Source: Nigrospora sphaerica
Taxonomy: Eukaryota > Ascomycota > Sordariomycetes > Amphisphaeriales > Apiosporaceae
Direction of reading: 5' to 3'
DNA: 64,000 nucleotides
Assembly: GCA_018287875.1 (NCBI GenBank)
Contig: JAGVVL010000022.1
Coordinates: 1,736,001 to 1,800,000 of the forward strand
Positions within the stretch are counted from its first letter, which is position 1. Each line of letters starts with the position of its first letter. The notes under the pieces were generated by a model that saw only the letters and a program-made list of their open reading frames with translations, was not told the DNA's origin and made no database searches. The position numbers and the translations under genes were made by a program. This document shows positions 44,479 through 53,953 of the stretch, piece after piece.

Positions 44479-45900
44479 ATGTGTTTCGGCAGCAAGGACG
44501 AGTCCAACGACGCGGGCCCCAAGCCGGCAGCGATTCCCCAGCAGCCGTCCACCAGCAGTGCGCCGCCCCCCTCCAAGGCCAGAATGAGCCAGGAATACGC
44601 CGCCCCCCAGGGTCCGCCGCCGTCCCACGGCGCCGGCTCGTCCAACCACTATGCGCCACCTCCGGGTCCTCCGCCGGGCCGTCGGCCAGGCAATGACTAC
44701 GCGCCGCCCGTCGGCCCGCCTCCATCTCACCAAGCGCCCTCGGGCAATGATTTTGCCCCGCCCCCTGGTCCTCCCCCTGGCTCGCGCCCCGGAGATGACT
44801 ACGCTCCTCCTCCCGGACCGCCTCCCGGATCGCGTCCCGGCGACGAGTACGCTCCTCCTCCCGGACCGCCCCCGGGAGCGCGTCCTGGGGATGACTATGC
44901 GCCTCCCGTGGGACCGCCTCCCCCGCGTCATGGTGGCGGCGGCGACGACTATGCTGCTCCACCGGGGCCGCCGCCACCTCGCCAGGACTACGGGCCTCCC
45001 CCGGGGCCGCCGCCGTCCAAGGGCCACAACGACGACTACGGCCCGCCGCCGGGTCCTCCTCCGTCTTCCCAAATGCCCAAGAAGCACAACTGGGAGGAGG
45101 CGGTGCCCGAAGCGCCATTGGCCCCCCCTCCCAACATTTGGGGCGGGCACGACTTCTCGTGGGCGAACAATGCGACGGAAGAGCAAGCCGAGGCCGGCGA
45201 GGAGTTCTGCCGCCGGAACCCCTTGCGGAACCAGCCCGAAGACTTGGACGGACCGACGCTGCAGGCAATGCAACAGAGTAATTTCAATCTCGTTTGCCAG
45301 TCCGCATCGGTCAGCCTGGCCCCCGTGGCCCTGGGCGTCTGGAAGGGGCACAGCCGGGCGGGGACGCCGGACACGAGCGTCATCGCGTGGCCGCCCATCT
45401 ACAGCGTCAAGACGCACAGCCCCTTCGCGACGGGCCGGCCCAAGGTCATCTACTACGAGGTGCACTTCACGAGCGACTGCCCGCGCGAGATCGGCTTCGC
45501 CCTCGGCTTCACGGCCTTGCCCTACCCGCCATTCCGGCTGCCGGGCTGGCACCGCGGCAGCCTGGGCGTGCACGGCGACGACGGCCACAAGTACATAAAC
45601 GACCTGTGGGGCGGCAAGGACTTCACCGAGCCCTTCCGGCGTGGCGAGACCGTCGGCCTCGGCATGGTGATCACGCCCGGCCAGGGCGGCGGCATCACGG
45701 CCCGCGTCTTCCTCACGCGCGACGGCCGCGAAACCGGCGGCTGGGACCTGCACGAGGAGACGGACCGCGAGCAGGACCGCCCCGTCACCGGCCTCGAGGG
45801 CTTCCACGACCTGCACGCTGTTGTTGGTATGTTCGAGAAGGTCAGCTTCGAGGTCGTCTTCGCGCCCTGGCGCTGGAAGTGGCAGGGATACCAAGGATAG
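44479..45900 (+). CDS. SPRY-domain protein with proline-rich repeat N-terminus
   Basis: Single exon, 473 aa from the ATG at 44479 (MCFGSKDES). Residues about 38-197 consist of ten degenerate units built on DDYAPPPGPPPGSRPG, a disordered proline-rich array that could bind SH3, WW or profilin-like domains. A linker with HNWEEAVPEAPLAPPPNIWG follows. A SPRY-like beta-sandwich then spans roughly residues 270-465, including PKVIYYEVHFTSDCPREIGF, WHRGSLGVHGDDGHKYIND, FRRGETVGLGMV and the closing FEKVSFEVVFAPWRWKW. SPRY domains serve as protein-binding modules; no partner or pathway is apparent. The pattern is shared by fungal proteins of unknown function. Confidence 0.85.
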   Translation: MCFGSKDESNDAGPKPAAIPQQPSTSSAPPPSKARMSQEYAAPQGPPPSHGAGSSNHYAPPPGPPPGRRPGNDYAPPVGPPPSHQAPSGNDFAPPPGPPPGSRPGDDYAPPPGPPPGSRPGDEYAPPPGPPPGARPGDDYAPPVGPPPPRHGGGGDDYAAPPGPPPPRQDYGPPPGPPPSKGHNDDYGPPPGPPPSSQMPKKHNWEEAVPEAPLAPPPNIWGGHDFSWANNATEEQAEAGEEFCRRNPLRNQPEDLDGPTLQAMQQSNFNLVCQSASVSLAPVALGVWKGHSRAGTPDTSVIAWPPIYSVKTHSPFATGRPKVIYYEVHFTSDCPREIGFALGFTALPYPPFRLPGWHRGSLGVHGDDGHKYINDLWGGKDFTEPFRRGETVGLGMVITPGQGGGITARVFLTRDGRETGGWDLHEETDREQDRPVTGLEGFHDLHAVVGMFEKVSFEVVFAPWRWKWQGYQG

Positions 45901-46571
45901 TCTACCCTGAACAGGTTGGACTTCCGTCTTGTTCGTTTCGTTTTGTCCCGTCATGCCTGCTACACGGCTCGTTGGCTATCGTGCCTCAATTGAGACAGTG
46001 ACGGTCAGGAGGCCTGTTTGTTCGCCGTTCACTCGAGTGGAGGAAAAGGCCTCGGTCGCTGTATACATACCAGCCTTATTGTAATTAGTCTGTTCCCTGT
46101 CGGTTATTTCAATGAGCAACTGGCCTAATATTCTTCGAGCCCTGGCCACAAACGGAGTCGGCGCGGCGTTCTAGCTGGCCTCATACGCGATGTGAACGGC
46201 CTCGTCCCCGTCCAACTTCCAGACCGTGACACCCTTGCTCGCGCTGACGATTGAAGTTGCCGGGAAAACGGCGCTACCGACCGCCCGGACACTTTTGCCA
46301 TCGCCGGGCCCTTTACAATCGGTGAACCGCTTGCGTGAGCGGGTCCGGGAGACTTTTCGGAGACATTTTGGAAGCGCCGGGGACATGGCGGCGAGAAAGG
46401 TATGCGAAACGTTTTCTATAAAGAAATGAGGCCGAAGTATTAAAGAACATCGAATTTTATAGCATCAGTCCTTATGTCCTCAACTCATCTCAGCACCACG
46501 CCGCGTCTTTCAGCATCCTCTCTGCCTTTCTTGAACCCACCATACCACGATATCCACCTATCCACGCAACC
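45901..46571. other. Intergenic region, promoter of methyltransferase gene
   Basis: No gene. A TATAAAG sequence at 46417-46423 lies about 150 bp before the methyltransferase ATG and is a reasonable TATA box. Confidence 0.45.
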
Positions 46572-47629
46572 ATGCCATCCATTGTGGAAGACCCCCAAGC
46601 CTTCCGTGAGCGCAACCGCGCTTTCTTCGAGTAAGAGACTCTCTCTCTCTCTCTACGATCTCTTCGAGAAAGACCCCTCCCGCCAAAGACCCCGACTAAC
46701 CCGCATCTCTCCCAGCTCGTCGGCCGTCTCCATGTACGCGCATGACTGGGCGGGCGCCCTGACGGCGCAGATCGCCGGTTTCATCGCGGCGGAGCGGGGC
46801 TGGCTCGGCGTGCGCGACGGCCCCGCCGCGGGCCGGCTGCTGGACTACGCCGGCGGCAACGGCGTGTGCGTGTCCCTGGTAGGTGGTCCCCCATTTCTCC
46901 CTTCCTGCGTGCGGCGGCGGGGAAACGAAGCGCTGAAAGGACGAAAACCCCCAGCCCCTCCTCGACCGCTTCGCCGAGGTCCGTAGCATCGACGCCTCGA
47001 CATCTATGGTGGCCGAGTACAACCGCGCGGCGGCGCGGGCGGGCGTGCCGCCGGCGCGGATGCGCGCTGTCGCTGGGGACCTGCTGGGCGGTGGCGAGGC
47101 GACGGCGACGGCGCAGGACGGCGTCGCGGACGGCCAAGGCGACGAGGACCTCGCGGCGCCCGAGTGGACCGGCTTCGACCTCGTCGCCATGTCCATGGCG
47201 CTGCACCACGTGCACGACCCGGCGCGCATGGTGGCGGTGCTGGCGGCGCGCCTGGCGCCCGGCGGCACCCTCGCCATCGTCGACTTCCTTGCCGCCGAGG
47301 AGAGCGGCTGCCGGCCCCTCGGCGGCCACGGCCACGGCCACGGTCACGGCCACGGCCACGGTCACGGTCACGGCCACGGCCACGGTCACGGCCACAGCCA
47401 CGGCCACGGCCACGGCGAAGAAGAGAAGCCTCAGCACCCGCCACGCGAACCCCACCCCTCCGACGGCACCATCAGCCGCCACGGCTTCCGCACCGCCGAG
47501 ATCCGCGACTACTGCGCCGCCGCGGGCTTGGTCGACGTCGACTTCCGATTCCCGGCGCGCACGCCGCTGCCCGAGGCCATGGGCGGCGAACAGCAGCTCT
47601 TCGTGGTGCGGGCGCGGCGGGCGGCGTGA
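46572..47629 (+). CDS. Class I SAM-dependent methyltransferase with internal Gly-His repeat
   Basis: 298 aa from three exons (46572-46630, 46716-46878 and 46955-47629). Motif I is LLDYAGGNGVCVSL, a variant of the SAM-binding DxGxGxG loop. An acidic SIDAST motif follows, then FDLVAMSMALHHVHDPARMV and LAPGGTLAIVDFLA, as in the small fungal UbiE-like methyltransferases. Between the core fold and the C-terminal strand lies a tract of 15 histidines alternating with glycine (one serine), encoded by a 6-bp tandem repeat, then an acidic EEEK and a final HGFRTAEIRDYCAAAGLVDV segment. The tract is an insertion in a loop and leaves the fold motifs intact. Substrate is unknown. Confidence 0.87.
47324..47413 (+). 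repeat. Coding hexanucleotide (GGYCAC)n repeat
   Basis: Fifteen copies of GGCCAC or GGTCAC, one AGCCAC, within the methyltransferase reading frame, encoding an uninterrupted Gly-His array with one Ser. Synonymous C/T variation among copies suggests it is not a very recent expansion. Confidence 0.93.
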
Positions 47630-48865
47630 GGGGGGAACAAGGAATAACTCGTCCGGGAGGCAAGGTGCCTATATACTTGGGAAGTTTTAATGGACGTGGG
47701 TAGTGGTTCTGCATTGCTTTGGTATTAAAGTCCGTAATAGAGGAGGATGACCATGAGCGAGAGGAGAAGTTCAGTCAATAAACATTCCTTCCAAACCAGG
47801 TCCGTGGAACCCAAACCCTGAAAAGGACAAACGGTGACAGTTGTACTACCGCTGCGACGATGAGCCAGAAGTGCTCGCGATATCACTTGGTGTCGGGTTG
47901 TTCCACGTGTTGCGTCTCTCCTCTTGCTATTGCCGTATAGCCTCTTCTGTGGAGTTACCCGAAGAGAATGGACACGCACAAATACTAGAGCGTTCAGTAG
48001 CTGCGGGATGCATATGAAGCGATGTCTTAAGCCGACATGGTCTGGATCTCTACCAGATAGTCGCACCCGAGGACTGTCGTAGACCGAGTCACCCAGGACG
48101 TGGAGAGCGTCACTTGCCCGACCAACAACCTTGGATCCTGAGCAAACGCCCAGGCCATCTTATCGCTACCGATGCTGGCGTCCGGTCTCTGATTAGCTAT
48201 ACGCAGCTGTTTGGGCTCTTCTCCGGTGCGTGTGGGCTTTAGGTCAAGATGTTGTGCATGTTAGAGCGCCACCAAGTCGTGTCTTGCATGCTTCTCGGGA
48301 ATTGCGTGAGTAGGTACCGTGTAACAGCTCATGAACAAAGCGACCCTGGAGCAACAGGTGGCGGTTGGTTTCGTTCCACCTGTGGTGAAGCTGCTAGGGC
48401 CTCACTGCCTTCTTCTTCGTCCAGGGATTTTAGATCAGCTCCAGGCGTCACTAGCTCGAAGGCTAACACACGTCATCACATCTTTCACACTTCCGGGCTT
48501 CCAGATTAGGTCCTTCTGTTTCTTCGCCCCCAGGCCCTGAAGCGAGTATTTCACATATTGCACCATTATCCAGAGACCGACCAGCCTCTCGTGAGGTGCG
48601 AGGGACAGGATATGGTACTACTCACAGCGGCTTGCGTGCTTGTTCCCGTAACCTGATGTTGCAGGAACAGATCCATCCTGTATTTCGGTCCCACAGATGG
48701 TATATCGCACACGAGGCTGAAAGATCCATACCTACCTACATACATCGGACATCAAGCGGAGGCAGAGACTCAGGGTCATAAATGACGGGCCCTACGTCTA
48801 AGCCCCATCAACTCTCAGACTCCAACATCAACAGGCCACAAGAATGCAAACTGGCGAGCCTTACT
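47630..48865. other. Intergenic region, about 1.2 kb
   Basis: Less GC-rich than the flanking genes. No gene, tRNA or repeat recognised. It could include further decayed C-terminal sequence of the GMC relic next to it, but I see no conserved C-terminal His motif. Confidence 0.4.
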
Positions 48866-49406
48866 TCAAACCGGCCCGGGAAACGGCAGCGCCAGGATTC
48901 TCTCGGCCGCGTGTTCGGCCGTGATGACCATGGGCCCCATAAGCGCCTCCCCGTGTCCGGAAAACGTACCGAGTCGACATACTGCGCCGTCCTCTCGCTG
49001 GGCCCCGGCTGGATCCACGTCAGGTCCGGGATCGCTCGGAAGTAGCTCTGCACCCGCTCGAGACCCGCCACCACGTCGCCTCCGTTGTCCCGTTCCATCT
49101 GCCTGTCGAAGCGGGGCCTTTCTCGATGAGAAGAACACTGTGGCCGGCCTCGGTGAGCCGGTCAGCAAGAGACAGCCCGCCAGCGCCCGACCCCACGATG
49201 ATGTAGTCGCATGTCTCATTCGTGGCCGTGGTCGAGCACACTAAAGGTGGCGTTGCGAAAGAGGTTCTTCCTTCGGCTCGGCACGATCCCATCCCTGACG
49301 ACAAGTCAGCGTCTGCGCCTCTATGGTTTTTACGAAGCAGGCAGACGGTACGTACATAGTGCGACGGCCACAACAGCCACTCCGAGGTATCGAATGGGAG
49401 GCATGG
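48866..49406 (-). pseudogene. Cellobiose dehydrogenase-like GMC oxidoreductase with large internal deletion
   Basis: A signal-peptide exon at 49406-49358 (MPPIRYLGVAVVAVAL) is followed by a GTACGT donor and a TAG acceptor before 49240. It joins to a GMC FAD-binding start: TCDYIIVGSGAGGLSLADRL, GHSVLLIEKGP and STGRWNGT. Within a few bases (about 49085-49098), and in another frame, the text jumps to NGGDVVAGLERVQSYFRAIP and DLTWIQPGPSERTAQYVDS, which matches the region near the C-terminus of cellobiose dehydrogenase flavodomains. About 400 residues, including most of the FAD and substrate domains, are missing. A GTACGT donor follows VDS, but no catalytic His segment was found. This is a deletion-derived pseudogene of a secreted oxidoreductase. 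Confidence 0.72.
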
Positions 49407-49630
49407 CGGACCGGGCGCTCTAGTCTGATCTGGCAGGATGACAGATATTAGTATGGGAATCAGTTCGTCCCGTGTTGAGCTGCCTCCTTGAATACTCTTC
49501 AAGATGCGGGGGGACTGCGGAGCAATCGCCATCGCGGGCACATTCACACCTCGAACGGGACAACGAATCCACGTAGAGGCCTTGCGTACGGTTACACTAC
49601 TACGAGCTTGGCTCAGAGCGCATGATCACA

Positions 49631-49651
49631 CCCCCCCCCCCCCCCCCCCCC
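49631..49651. repeat. Poly-C homopolymer
   Basis: Twenty-one consecutive C residues in non-coding sequence. Length may not be reliably sequenced. Confidence 0.85.
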
Positions 49652-50157
49652 GCGAAGCAATATCCGCGTGCGCGCGCCTCGGATTGCCGTTCAGGCCTCT
49701 TGGGCTGGATAGGAAGCAGAGCGGATGACGATGTGCATGCCGTTCATGTGGCACGACGGTAATGGTGCCCTATCGGCGCCGTCAACGGGCTGGGGACCCT
49801 TTGTTTTCCATCTATCTGGGTAAATGCGGTTGCATCCGCAGCCGCGGACGCAGAGGTTTTCTTACTTTAGCCGAGCGTATGAATCTGGGGTGCATATCGG
49901 CACGACGCGGCCTGGTCCACCTTGTTGGTCCCGCCAAAGCGAGGCGAAAGTGCCGAAGGGCCATCTGGGGCTGCTTGGCATTCGGACGACTCATCAGCCC
50001 GAAATGTCCTGGCCCGAAGCAATTCCGACCATTTCGAAGCAGGCGAGCCGCCGATGCTGGCGCGTCGGCACGTTGCATTGGTTGTTGAGAGCCCCGCGTC
50101 GCGGAAGGGACGGTCAAGCAGGTGGTTAAGACGTTACCAAGAAAAGACGGCCAGGCT

Positions 50158-50192
50158 AGCAGACAGGCAGACAGGCAAACAGGCAGGTAGGC
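50158..50192. repeat. CAGACAGG-type short tandem repeat
   Basis: Four to five imperfect copies of a unit like CAGACAGG/CAAACAGG, in non-coding DNA. Confidence 0.6.
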
Positions 50193-51207
50193 ATGTGTTT
50201 GCGAAGTCATATGGGGAGAATCATGCATCCGACAATTGACGGGATGCCTGCAGGGCCTGCTCGACAGCCCTTCCTGGACCCTTCGGCTTGATTCAGGGAG
50301 AAGGTGTTTGTGTATGTTGGGACGGGAGCTGATGAGCACAAAGGGCGGACGGGTTGCGCGTCACCACAGGAGGCCAATTGACGAACGAGGGTGTGATAAG
50401 ACGGCTGTCAACCGTGTTCCTTATTTGAGAGGTACCCACTTCTCCTGGCCAAACGGGGCCCTCTCTGAGACTTGCCCTCTCGCCCTGACTGCAGGTACCC
50501 GGCGGTCTAGGACTGTTAGCGCAGCGGGCAAAGGATAGGCGGTGATGACGAGGTGCAAGGACCCCTTTAGGTAATCTTCTGGAGGGTCGGCTGGGCTGTT
50601 CGCATCCGTTTCTAGATGCCCAGATGGATGGAACCTGCGCGTGAATGGATTTCACCCAAGTCCAAGGATCCACCACCACGGATGCACGCATCGAGAGATG
50701 GATCCCTTGCGTCGGGAAGGGGTCGCCAAGAGGAACATGCTAAGAGGCACATGGTCGTTCTGTGCAGCTGCGGCACTCCATGCATCTCTCCGACTGTTAA
50801 ACCGCTCTCCCTCTCTTTTTCTTCACTCGCTGGCCATCCCGTCTTGGCGAGTTTCCCGTCGCAATGATGGCGATCAGCCCCGAGTCCCTGCCGAACCGCA
50901 GTGGCTTGCCTCTGGCCCGTGTACCTAGGGTGTCGATAGACTGGGTGTTGGGGACAAGCAGCAGCCCTTTTTTTTTTCCTTAGTCGCTGCGCTGGCAGTG
51001 AAATGAAACTAGTGACCCACCCTTTGTGCCTCACCGATGCTCGATCTCCATGTCCATCTTTCCATGCCGTTCAGCCTCAAAACCAGCAGACTTTTCGTTT
51101 AATAATACACCCACCGCCCTAGCGACTCCATCGTCTGTTTTTAGTGTATCGGAAAAGCTCGCATTTGACCGCAACTGGGAGCCCCGCCGCTGTCGACTCG
51201 CTCGACC

Positions 51208-52200
51208 ATGAACGTAAACTTGAGCGAAAAGGAGATCCTTGCCGAGTTCGACCGCCGGCACGCCCAGGGCGTCATCTTCTACGACGACAAGCCGCGGCTC
51301 CAGGTGAAAAAGGTCGGCGGTTTCACGGTACGTCGCTGGCGGAGCCCGCGCACCAAGATGGAGGGGCCGCGCTAACCGTCGCCGCAGTTTGAATTTGCCG
51401 TCACAGCCGCCATCAGCAAGAAGCCCTACATCAAGGACAATGGCGACGAGCCCGCGGCCGTAGAGGCCACGCGGCCGCGGCCGCCCGGCTTCGCGCCGGG
51501 GTCGGACATTGACGTCTCGGGCTACGAGATTGCCGACGTGAGCGCGACGCACCTGGTCGCGTTCAACAAGTTCTGCATGTACCGGGCGCACCTCCTGCTG
51601 CTCACCAAGGACGGGCACCGGCGGCAGTACCTCCCGCTGGACCTGCAGGACATGCAGGCGTCGTGGACGATGCTCGAGGCGCTCGGCTGGCGCTACTTCA
51701 TGTTCTTCAACTGCGGCAAGGACGGCGGCTGCAGCCGGCTGCACAAGCACATGCAGCTGGCGCCGCTGTCGGGCACGCGCCTCGCGCCCTGGCCCGCCAC
51801 CACCCCCGAGGCCCCCGACGCGCCCTACCGCTACCTCCTGCGCCGCTTCGACGCCGACCTTGGCCCCAAGCAGATCACGGACCTGTACGAGCAGATGATG
51901 GCGCAGGCCCGCGCCATGCTGGGCATCGCCGACGCCCTGGACACCCACGTCCCCCACAACGTCGCCCTCGGCCGCAACTGGATCCTGGTGATCCCGCGCC
52001 GCAAGGCCGGCGTCGGCGGCGCCTACGCCAACACCCTGGGCATGCTGGGCATGGTCTCGGTGGCCAACGACGAAGAGCTACACTGCTGGCTCGAGCAGGG
52101 CCCCATGGAGGTCCTGTCGCAGCTGGGCGTGCCCAAAACCAGCGGCGGGCAGTGGAGTGAAGGGCCAGAGGCACGCACGAATGGGTCGGCTTGCAATTAA
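51208..52200 (+). CDS. APA2: Ap4A phosphorylase / ATP adenylyltransferase
   Basis: Phosphorolyses diadenosine tetraphosphate to ATP and ADP. 310 aa from two exons (51208-51327 and 51388-52200). The catalytic GalT-like histidine motif is visible as CSRLHKHMQLAP (HxHxQ), preceded by ATHLVAFNKFCMYRAHLLLL and the WTMLEALGWRYFMFFNCGKD stretch. The C-terminal half has VPHNVALGRNWILVIPRRK and ANTLGMLGMVSVANDEEL, typical of the yeast Apa1/Apa2 family. Usual length is about 320 aa. The Arg in SRLHKH replaces the Gln or Ser seen in many homologues, but the His-x-His-x-Gln core is intact. The ATG at 51208 gives MNVNLSEKEI, a normal N-terminus. Confidence 0.92.
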
Positions 52201-53168
52201 CTGCATGACGGGGGTCTGCCGTCCGGTGCGTATCTTGATAGATTCCGTGTTTGCGAGCCACAGGTTTTAGAAGCGCGTTCATCGATGTTATAGATTACTC
52301 TTATAATGGCATACACGGGCAACGAATTGGTCGGGTACTATGTAAAGTAGCTACAATCTGCCTGGGTGCGGCCCGGGGCGGCGGCGAGAGTGGCCGGCGA
52401 GAGGACAAGCAACGGTCGGGGTCGTGGTGGGCGGCGAGGAGCGTCGAGAGAGGGCCCATCGCTGCAGGCGTTCTGGGTAGGTACTTAGGTAACGCGATGG
52501 CATGCCATGGGAGAAACTAATCAATACTGTATCAATATCCTTCATGTCCCATCTGTTGTACCACAGCCACAGACAAGGCCGACGCGAGTTGGCGACATCT
52601 CCCATGCAGCCTGTCCCGTGGATGGGGGTAAATGGAGGCGACAGCCCTGCCCAGATCCAGACCCAGATGATCGCCGCAGGGAACTTTACCTCAAGAGGTG
52701 ACGCTACCCCACATGCACACTAATTTTGCGGCCGCGTCTCCAGCGGCTAATAACCGAACCGTGGATGCATGCGGCTCCTCCCGCCACGCCAGGCTTTTTA
52801 ACGACATGCCATCACATCTAGGGAGGCTGAAGGAATGGAAACTGGGGTTGGCTACCTCCTTAGGCACACATGTACAAATTCCAAGGGCGGCCAGCAGCGT
52901 ACTGTGAGAACACGATCTGGAGCAATGGGTGTTACGGTACACGGTACATTTTGGTTTTTCTTCTTCGCACCCCCAGACAAGCTGGACGATGAGATGAAAA
53001 AAATAAGAATCAAGCCAGGCTTGAGTAGATACCCTTGTAGGTTCTAAAAAAACAACCTGGGTACTTAGGCGCTTGGGCCAGTTGGTACAGGGACCAGTCT
53101 TCTGTAAAGTATGTGGCAATGCCGGCCACGTCGACCATGCGGCGCCGAGCCTGCCAGCCATGGCAATT

Positions 53169-53516
53169 GCTGACCCCGGTTTTTTGAGGCCTTCGTTCCT
53201 CATCCCATTGGTCATTCCACCCGAGCTTCTAAATGCCTCCTCTTGCAAGCTCCCTGTCGAAGTGTCGAGGCCAGTTGTCGAGGTTGTCGGTCAGGTGGCG
53301 ACGAGCTGAGGACGAGGCAGCGACGATGTGACGGCGAGATGGCTGACCCCGATTTCTGGAGACCTGCTTTCCTCATCCCATGTGTTATTCCACCCGAGCT
53401 TCTAAATGCCTCCTCTTGCAAGCTCCCTGTCAAAGTGTCGAGACCAGTTGTCGAGCTTGTCGGTTGGGTGGCGACGAGCTGAGGACGAGGCAGCGACGAT
53501 GTGGCGGCAAGACGGC
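53169..53516. repeat. 173-bp tandem duplication
   Basis: Two adjacent copies (about 53169-53341 and 53342-53516), both starting GCTGACCCCG and containing TTCCACCCGAGCTTCTAAAT and GACGAGCTGAGGACGAGGCA, with scattered substitutions and no large indel. Both copies encode similar peptides on either strand (plus strand IPPELLNASSCKLPV), so conservation alone does not show which, if any, is coding. Confidence 0.9.
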
Positions 53517-53519
53517 GGT

Positions 53520-53582
53520 GAGGTGGACGGCGAGGTGGACGGCGAGGTTTTGGGCGAGGTGGACGGCGAGGTTTTGGGCGAT
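53520..53582. repeat. 12/24-bp minisatellite
   Basis: Direct repeats of GAGGTGGACGGC alternating with GAGGTTTTGGGC immediately after the 173-bp duplication. On the minus strand this would read as Arg-Pro-rich repeats (RRPPRPKP). Confidence 0.85.
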
Positions 53583-53889
53583 GTGGTTGTTGTGAAGTCG
53601 GTTCGATTTCGGTGTGTGTAAAGAGGTACTTATGGAGCGAAAAGAGCAGCTGAATGAGGGAGGGAAGTGACATATTTATATATTTTCCAAGACCACTGAC
53701 TGCTTCACTGAGTGCGCAGACGACAGCATCTTATGCCAGGCAACCGCAAAATGACTCCAGACTAGAAAACTTATAGGGAGACTCACCTAGCCAATCCGAG
53801 GCTCGGATTAGACGAAATGATATGAACTTGCCCATTAAACACACGCCAATTCCCCTAGTGAAGTTCTGTTTACTCTATCATATTGGCCG

Positions 53890-53953
53890 GCAGTTTAGGC
53901 CAACTAGGCTGTTGTATACTTTACAATAGTCGATAGGCTTGAGCCTAAACTGC
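53890..53953. repeat. Small inverted repeat
   Basis: Perfect 11-bp arms GCAGTTTAGGC (53890-53900) and GCCTAAACTGC (53943-53953) separated by 42 bp. It could form a hairpin or be a remnant of a small inverted-repeat element. No flanking target-site duplication is obvious. Confidence 0.5.

Larger units (their letters stand above)
49407..51207. other. Intergenic region, about 1.8 kb
   Basis: No gene supported. Contains a 21-base poly-C run (49631-49651), a short CAGACAGG-type repeat (about 50158-50192) and the promoter of the Ap4A phosphorylase gene, which includes a T11 run near 50969-50979. Confidence 0.4.

Noticed and set aside
44296..45954. Minus-strand open frame of 552 codons opposite the SPRY gene
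   Set aside because: It mirrors the proline-rich repeats as Arg/Gly-rich text with no domain. The plus strand gives a clean SPRY protein.
50158..50192. Possible CRISPR-like repeat-spacer pattern
   Set aside because: The repeats are short, contiguous and without spacers; the genome is fungal. It is a simple tandem repeat.
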